Positions 58,242 through 64,000 of a stretch of DNA of 64,000 nt are shown here, piece by piece. The DNA comes from Coffea arabica (taxonomy: Eukaryota; Streptophyta; Magnoliopsida; Gentianales; Rubiaceae), in assembly GCF_036785885.1 (NCBI RefSeq), contig NC_092322.1, positions 14,344,466 through 14,408,465 on the forward strand, in the 5' to 3' direction. Under the pieces are notes generated by a model. It saw nothing but the letters and a program-made list of their open reading frames with translations. It did no database searches and was not told the DNA's origin. The translations under genes were made by a program, and so were the position numbers. The first letter of the stretch is position 1, and each line of letters opens with the position of its first letter.

Positions 58242-60581
58242 TTACATAGCACTGAAAAAAGAATCTGGACTGGGAGGAACTGGAACATCAACAGTCCCTT
58301 CTAGCATAAGAACAACTTTCTTCATGGATGGTCGGAGTGTCGGCTCATTCTGGATGCACCACAAAGCAATTCTGATCATTCTTTCTAGCTTTGTCATGTC
58401 AACTGCCTCTTCCTCCCCCACTAGTTTATGGAGTTCACCATCCACGAAACAATCATAAGCCCACACTTCAAGAATGGATTGTTCCTCAGGAAACCTAGAG
58501 TCTACATTCTTTCGACAGCATATGATCTCTAGCAGCAATATTCCATAGCTGTAAACATCCGCTTTAACTGTCACTGGCAAATTACGATGCCATTCTGGTG
58601 CAACATAACCTCTTGTTCCTCTTACCGCAGTATAAGTTCTTGTCCTGTCATGATCTAATGGCTTTGCCAATCCAAAGTCGGATATCTTCGCGCACCTGCT
58701 GTCGTCCATGAGTATATTTTCAGGTTTGATGTCACAGTGGATGATCTGTGTCTCACACTCTTCATGTAAATAAAGAATTCCTCTTGCAACGTCAGAAGCA
58801 ATTCTGATTCTTTCATCCCACCAAGGATGATTTTCTGGCTTGAAGAGAATATTCCCCAATGATCCATTACTCATATATTCATACACCAGAAGCCTTTTAT
58901 TTCCATCAAGGCAGTAGCCAAGCAGCTGGACAAGATTGCGGTGGTGTGTTCTCCCGATTACTCTGATTTCATTTTGAAACTCCTTTTCCCCTTCTACTAA
59001 GAGTTTCTCTAGTTTTTTCACAGCAACTACTTTCCCTGAATTTGGCAAAACCCCTTTGTATACAGCACCAAATGCTCCTCTGCCCAATTCTTCTCTGAAA
59101 TCATTTGTTGCTACCTCCAGTTCATCAAAGGTGAAGGCTTTTGGAGCCGCATCCTCCACATATTCCACATTTCCATTTTGCGTTATTTTCTTATAGGCCC
59201 GCACCTGATTTCTGTGAACATAAACCCCTGCAATTACAGAGATCATGACTCCAAAAACAGCGAGTGAAATCCCAATAACTAGGATATCCACACGAATTTC
59301 TTTTTTGATGCTTTTTGGAGGACTACTGGGAATTACACCTTCACTGATGGATGCAAGTGTACCCACCTTGACCAGAGCGACATTCGAGTCACTTGTCCTT
59401 TTCCCATATGTCAATGGGAGCTTTTGTTTTCTACACTCTCCATCTTTGTAAAATGCTGCTTCACAGTTGCAATCATCAAGGCACTGCTTTTCACAGTCTT
59501 CTTGTGTGCTTGTTTCCATTGTAGCAAAGGCATTATCTTCCCATACTGTATTTTCCAATGACCTAATCTCGTACTTGACATTGGTAATACTATTAGATTT
59601 ACAACTTTCTGCAGTAAAATTCCTCTCACAGCCTGAACTCCAATTTCCTGGATTTACGAAGTCAAATCCAGGAGGACATCTGCATTCAGAAACATTGTCC
59701 ATCATGGTACAGAAACCATTAGGCCCACATAGGCCTTTAGGAGCACATTTATCCTCCACAGATTCCCACAAGATGGACCTGTTGCCATGATTTGAAGAGT
59801 ATGAATACAATCGAAATATGCCATCCACATCAATTTTTGCCATATATACTCTTCCATCTTGAGGATATCCTCCTTTGGTTAGATTAGACAATATAGTTAA
59901 GCTTGAATTGATCAAGTAGAGATGACCATCACCATCCAGATTCAGAGTGACACCATTTCCGAATGTGTTAGATGCATAGTAGGCGTATTCGGATGTGTCT
60001 GGCTTTCTCACAGGATACTGCACCAGGTTTCCATCATCCTGCATCTTTATCCGAAAAATCCCCGTCGAATCATCAGTTTCTGAAACACTAGAATACAGCT
60101 CGTGACCAGTTGCCAGCTGCTGACCAGGCAACAAAGTGTTCGTCGGATCCTCAAAACTCTGCCATACAATTTTCTTATCAGAATTGTATAGGACAAAGTT
60201 TCCTGAATCCAACATCGAAGCCGAAGAAATGCTTTCGGAAGGATCAGCAATAACGATGTCCTGGCCCTGTGTGTGCTGCAAAATCAGCCTTCCATCGCTT
60301 GATAACACCAGTGAAACATTGCTTGGAAAAACAGGGCTGAGCCTGTTGGCTGTCCATATTACAGTTTTTCCAGGGATTCCCGCAAGATATATCCCAACAG
60401 CATAGCCATTGCCTTGCTGGTAAAAACCAAAGGCAAATAGACCTGAATGCGACGACCATGATGATGAGTTGCCTGTAGGTGTTAGAGAAGAACCAAGGCT
60501 TATATTTAGATGGCTTTGTTGAGCTAATGCTGTAGCTAAACAGGATACAGATGATAAAAGGAAGAGTAAGAATACAGCCAT
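58242..60581 (-). CDS. LecRK: G-type lectin S-receptor-like Ser/Thr kinase, copy 2
   Basis: 779 residues, collinear with copy 1 without any indel; about 28 amino-acid differences by hand, so roughly 96% identical. Same plan: signal peptide, bulb-type lectin, EGF-like and PAN-like cysteine-rich parts, transmembrane helix, intracellular non-RD kinase (HCDIKPEN at the catalytic loop, DFG, APEW). Differences cluster in the extracellular part around residues 145-198 (DTSE in place of GSPG at 195-198) and in the kinase N-lobe and hinge (VYEYM here versus VYKYM; SLGNILF versus SLADILF). Both copies look functional. The first 100 bases upstream of the start are almost identical to copy 1, so basal expression may be shared. 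Confidence 0.95.
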   Translation of the reverse strand: MAVFLLFLLSSVSCLATALAQQSHLNISLGSSLTPTGNSSSWSSHSGLFAFGFYQQGNGYAVGIYLAGIPGKTVIWTANRLSPVFPSNVSLVLSSDGRLILQHTQGQDIVIADPSESISSASMLDSGNFVLYNSDKKIVWQSFEDPTNTLLPGQQLATGHELYSSVSETDDSTGIFRIKMQDDGNLVQYPVRKPDTSEYAYYASNTFGNGVTLNLDGDGHLYLINSSLTILSNLTKGGYPQDGRVYMAKIDVDGIFRLYSYSSNHGNRSILWESVEDKCAPKGLCGPNGFCTMMDNVSECRCPPGFDFVNPGNWSSGCERNFTAESCKSNSITNVKYEIRSLENTVWEDNAFATMETSTQEDCEKQCLDDCNCEAAFYKDGECRKQKLPLTYGKRTSDSNVALVKVGTLASISEGVIPSSPPKSIKKEIRVDILVIGISLAVFGVMISVIAGVYVHRNQVRAYKKITQNGNVEYVEDAAPKAFTFDELEVATNDFREELGRGAFGAVYKGVLPNSGKVVAVKKLEKLLVEGEKEFQNEIRVIGRTHHRNLVQLLGYCLDGNKRLLVYEYMSNGSLGNILFKPENHPWWDERIRIASDVARGILYLHEECETQIIHCDIKPENILMDDSRCAKISDFGLAKPLDHDRTRTYTAVRGTRGYVAPEWHRNLPVTVKADVYSYGILLLEIICCRKNVDSRFPEEQSILEVWAYDCFVDGELHKLVGEEEAVDMTKLERMIRIALWCIQNEPTLRPSMKKVVLMLEGTVDVPVPPSPDSFFSAM

Positions 60582-61444
60582 GAATGTACTTGGAAAAAGA
60601 AGAAAGGCTTTGTATGCTGATCACTACTATCTCTTTGCTTGATATATGAAAGAATTGCACAGAGAAGTGCGGGGTTGACTTGTAAAGTCCTGGTAAAGGC
60701 TAAAGACCAGGTCGTCCTGGCAGAAAAGTTGTACTCGTTTTCCTCCTCCTTGCATGAGAAAAATTGGTTATTTCATTTTCTTTTTTCTACTCCTCTTTAT
60801 GGCAAATGAAGTCCAGAGGATGGTAGAGTACCTAATTCCAATGTTTATTGGAAATTCTGTAATTAGTCCAAATTTCTGAATTCTTAAAGTCACCATTTGG
60901 AATGGTGTATTTAAGTAATTTTATGATAAGTAAACTAAAGACAAATGGTGTGGCTAAAAATAAAATCATGCCATCAAATGGCGCCTTTAAAGTCACCGTT
61001 TAAAATAGTAACTTCGAAACCGTACTCTCAAATGACAAAATCTTTATTTTTAGAAAAATTCAAAAATATAAACTACTTTCGTAACTTCAAATAAAAATCG
61101 GATTATTTAGATAAATGACCGGAGAATATCGGCCAAAATCCCTTTTTTATGTTACATATTAACACGCCAATTGTGTAGTCCTATTTGGGATAGTTATTTA
61201 TTTTTCAGAAATTAAGAAAACTCTTATAAATAGCCTATCAACAAGAGATCTTGTTGGCTCTTTGCAATTTTAACTTTTGGGCGTCATTTTTCAACCTAAA
61301 GGAAGCTGGCCTTGTACTGTTAACGTAAAGTGAATGGTCAGGAAGATTCCCTTCTCATGTCCAAACAGCCTAACGGGGTCCAGAATTTAGTTCCATCTTT
61401 GATCAGAGCTTAAGAAAATGTCAGCTATGACCCAGTACACTCAA

Positions 61445-61659
61445 GGACGCGGGGCTGGAGCGGTTGTCAGAACAATCGCTCCGGAAGGTATAACACCATT
61501 TGTACATGGTGTAATATTATCTGTACAATGTGTAACAATTGAACAACAGCGAATAAAATAGAACAACATTTTCGTGGGTTCCACATGACGTGAAAATCGA
61601 GTTACAAGACGTGATCTGAACCGCACAAATTTTTTAGCTTCATCCCTGCCCCTCGTCCG
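61445..61659. mobile_element. Mutator-like MITE, 9-bp TSD
   Basis: About 215 bp between two copies of tacactcaa (61436-61444 and 61660-61668). The ends are short inverted repeats (GGACGCGGGGC / GGACGAGGGGC, offset by one base at the right end). Copy 1 has a near-empty site tacagtcaa at 36966-36974. It lies about 860 bp upstream of LecRK copy 2. Confidence 0.7.
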
Positions 61660-63212
61660 TACACTCAATTGTACTTCATTCCTGTCCATTCAAATATAAG
61701 AATAGTAGTGCCGGTTGGATAGGGGCGAGGACTTGTGTTATGTGCGGTTGCTTTGTGTTCAAATTTTTTATATATAAATATATTATAATGTTGTACTGAA
61801 TATTTATCAAGTATCTTACTTACATCACTTTTATAGGGAGTATAATAACGTAATATCATTGTATATCAAATAATGTAAAATATATAACAATCAAACCGAA
61901 CCGCATTGATTTTTCCCTCGGATAGAAGAATGTACTACTACCTAATTTAAGGTCACGTGAGAGATACGTTATATAAAGAATAATTGCATGAATCCCTTCT
62001 AAGATCTCCGACAATTTTATTTGGCTGTCTTATAGTTTTTAATATTCCGTTTACCTCCCTTATTTTCATTTTCAATGTAATGATGAAGCCCATACCTATA
62101 AAGCCCTAAAAGTATTATTGTCATTCCCAAATTACCATTCCATGGCGTGAAAGAAATTTATAATAATAAAAAAAAATCATGTAGGGCAGACTACGTACAA
62201 AGAGTTAAATTGGTTGTAACAAACAATATTGAGAGATTTATATGGAAAAAAAAAATGAAGTAACAAATTTATCTTATGAAAAAAAGGCTTGAACTTGCAA
62301 AACAAATAAGGGAGAGAAATATCCCCGCCTAGTAATCATGTAGTAGGCTACATGAAAACCATTTAAAAGTCTCCGAAAGATAAAGAGTTCATCAACCAAA
62401 AAACGACTTTAAAAATACGATATACCTATGCACCAGACACAAATATTGAAATTCTTAAAATCAGGAAGTGAGCAATCTTTTTAGTTTACGTATGACATAT
62501 AAGTCATATGATGCTTAGACTATAATTTTCTACATCTTAATTGGCCCAAATAAACATTAATATTTTTCTAAAACGTTCCTAAGGAATAAGCATGTTTATT
62601 CTTTCAATGGCTTGGTTCATTATTTACCTCGTTAGCTTTGCATAACTAAATTTTTTAAAATCAACTTTCTCCTTTTTATTGCATTTGCCAAGCCCTTTTC
62701 TGAAATTAGCTGAATTTACGAGTATTCAAGGGTAATTTTGAAAAAAAAAAAAAAAAAAAAACCTTGTACTCACTTTATGTGAATTTTTTTGATAAATAGG
62801 ATGCCTTTGATACATTGGAACTCAAAACTTATGGCAATCTGTGTGTGTGTGGGTCAGTAAGTTTGGGACTGCTGTTATTTTTTGGTTTTTAGCTTTATGT
62901 GATTATTTTTAAGGAATTTATGGTTTTGTGGTTAACATATTGCTAAATCAAAATATAATACCCTTCTCATCCTATTTTAAAGACTGGTAACCTGTTTTAA
63001 CGAAGGAACATTGCAACATGAGAAACACTTTAGGGATAGTGTCATTGACAAAAGAGAAATGCAAGAATTCAGTGGGATTAAGATAGATATAATTGAGTCC
63101 TTTTTTTTTTTTTTGGTTTAATTTACTCTCCCACTTCTCTCCACATCCTTTCCGTCCTCCCACTCCTTCTTATACCCTTCTCATCTCAAACTGTTAAGTA
63201 CAAAATTCGAAC

Positions 63213-64000
63213 CTTAAACTTGACATCGGAGCTAACCACTGGGATCGATATAGTTGGTTTTTTTTTTTTTCCAATTAGTGAAGTTATTGTATTTCTTTTA
63301 AAATTTAGTATATGCTTATAATCATGATTGTACTCATATATTGGGCTAGTGTACATAAACAATATTCACGCTATAACAAAGTAATCACATCAAAACCTCA
63401 ATTGTAATTGTCCCAAATCACAATTTGTTGACTTTTTAGATTAAAAACAGATCAAAACAAGAAAGAAGTCCTGGAAGCACAGCAAAAGGTTGCCAATGTG
63501 GGAATTGGAGCGGGATAAATTTTCATTCTGTTAGTTCTTTCTCTCTTCTTTTTCCTTCTCACTTTGCTCTGTTAATTAACTCCTACTTAATTTGGTCTGT
63601 TACTGCTAATTGGCCCTGCATTGGAAATATTTAGAGGAAGTCAAGTTCATGCTCCTAGGGTCCATCATTCAAGCTTTTATATTTGCATATTTTCTCCGCA
63701 ATGCATGGACGGAAACAGAATGGCATGATTATAATTTATAAACATACTTCTGATTTATAGCTCTTTCTGACAAACTTTATTTCTAGGTCTTCAAAAAATA
63801 CTTTATTAACGTCATTGCTTTTTGTTTAAAAAAGACAATTTTTAGCAGGGGAGCAGAAGGGGGATTTGATCCCAAGATTTCTTGGTCCAGTAGGTCTCAA
63901 TATTAGTCACCAAATTAAGCCCTCCACAGTTATTAAGGTCACTGTTTATAATCATACCATGATAATCACCTGGTCATCGTTGAACTAATTATAATGTATA
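63213..64000. other. unique DNA right of the duplication
   Basis: The homology to copy 1 ends at aattcgaacc(t). What follows is AT-rich with no supported gene or element. A SINE-like string near 63840-63930 (minus-strand CTTGGGATCAAATCCC) is too weak to call. Confidence 0.4.

Larger units (their letters stand above)
49966..63212 (+). repeat. segmental duplication, copy 2
   Basis: Direct-orientation homolog of 23712-38413. Blocks: 49966-50449, 51522-51798, 52749-53233, about 53673-54350, 54832-55836, 56504-63212. The gaps are four later transposon insertions plus a rearranged stretch with a foldback element (53234-53672) and a copy-2-only stretch (54420-54830). It carries LecRK 58242-60581. 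Confidence 0.92.

Noticed and set aside
63838..63930. tRNA/SINE-like string with a B-box-like ATCAAATCC on the minus strand
   Set aside because: No A box at proper spacing, no tail or TSD found.

Overview
This window is nuclear DNA from a flowering plant, most likely a eudicot. It is AT-rich and gene-poor. It carries a plant SUVH histone methyltransferase, a plant cycloeucalenol cycloisomerase, G-type lectin receptor kinases, and a dense set of plant hAT, Mutator, PIF/Harbinger and Ty3/gypsy elements. I cannot name the species. The four credible protein-coding genes are all on the minus strand and all lack introns in the coding region.

Layout. 1-9.2 kb: AT-rich intergenic DNA with decayed relics (a 17-codon lectin-kinase scrap, an RNase H-like relic, degenerate telomere-like repeats) and one hAT element (4446-5552). 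9246-11381: an intact SUVH5/6-type H3K9 methyltransferase gene. A complete solo LTR (11605-13109, TSD TTATC) lies about 220 bp upstream of its start codon, in the same transcriptional orientation. 13.5-15.8 kb: a hAT element (8-bp TSD) with an internal tRNA-like segment, and a MITE. 17619-18801: an intact retrocopy of CPI1 (cycloeucalenol cycloisomerase), with an 18-bp target-site duplication and a poly(A) remnant. 19.9-23.7 kb: a 717-bp nearly identical direct repeat; its second copy is bracketed by a 174-bp direct repeat that begins inside a Tourist MITE.

23712-38413 and 49966-63212 are the two copies of a large direct segmental duplication. Each copy carries a full-length 779-aa G-type lectin S-receptor-like kinase (33783-36122 and 58242-60581, about 96% identical proteins). 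Between the copies (38414-49965) sits a truncated, minus-strand Athila/Tat-like Ty3/gypsy element. Its LTR was split by an 8.3-kb plus-strand Tekay/Del-like Ty3/gypsy element (38636-46933, TSD TATCC) that has two 3.18-kb LTRs, a gag with three in-frame stops, and no pol. Copy 2 has gained a hAT, a PIF/Harbinger with a transposase fragment, a G-rich hAT MITE and a Mutator-type MITE. For all four, the empty or near-empty target site can be read in copy 1, so these insertions post-date the duplication. Both copies also differ by large deletions and local tandem repeats.

No operon-like cooperation exists. The biological themes are duplication of a putative immune/stress receptor kinase, a retrogene of sterol biosynthesis, and a TE-silencing enzyme whose own upstream region is a retrotransposon LTR. 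I see no evidence of an entirely unknown molecular system. The most unusual items are the LTR-SUVH arrangement, the intact CPI1 retrogene, and the dated insertion history recorded by the two duplicated segments.
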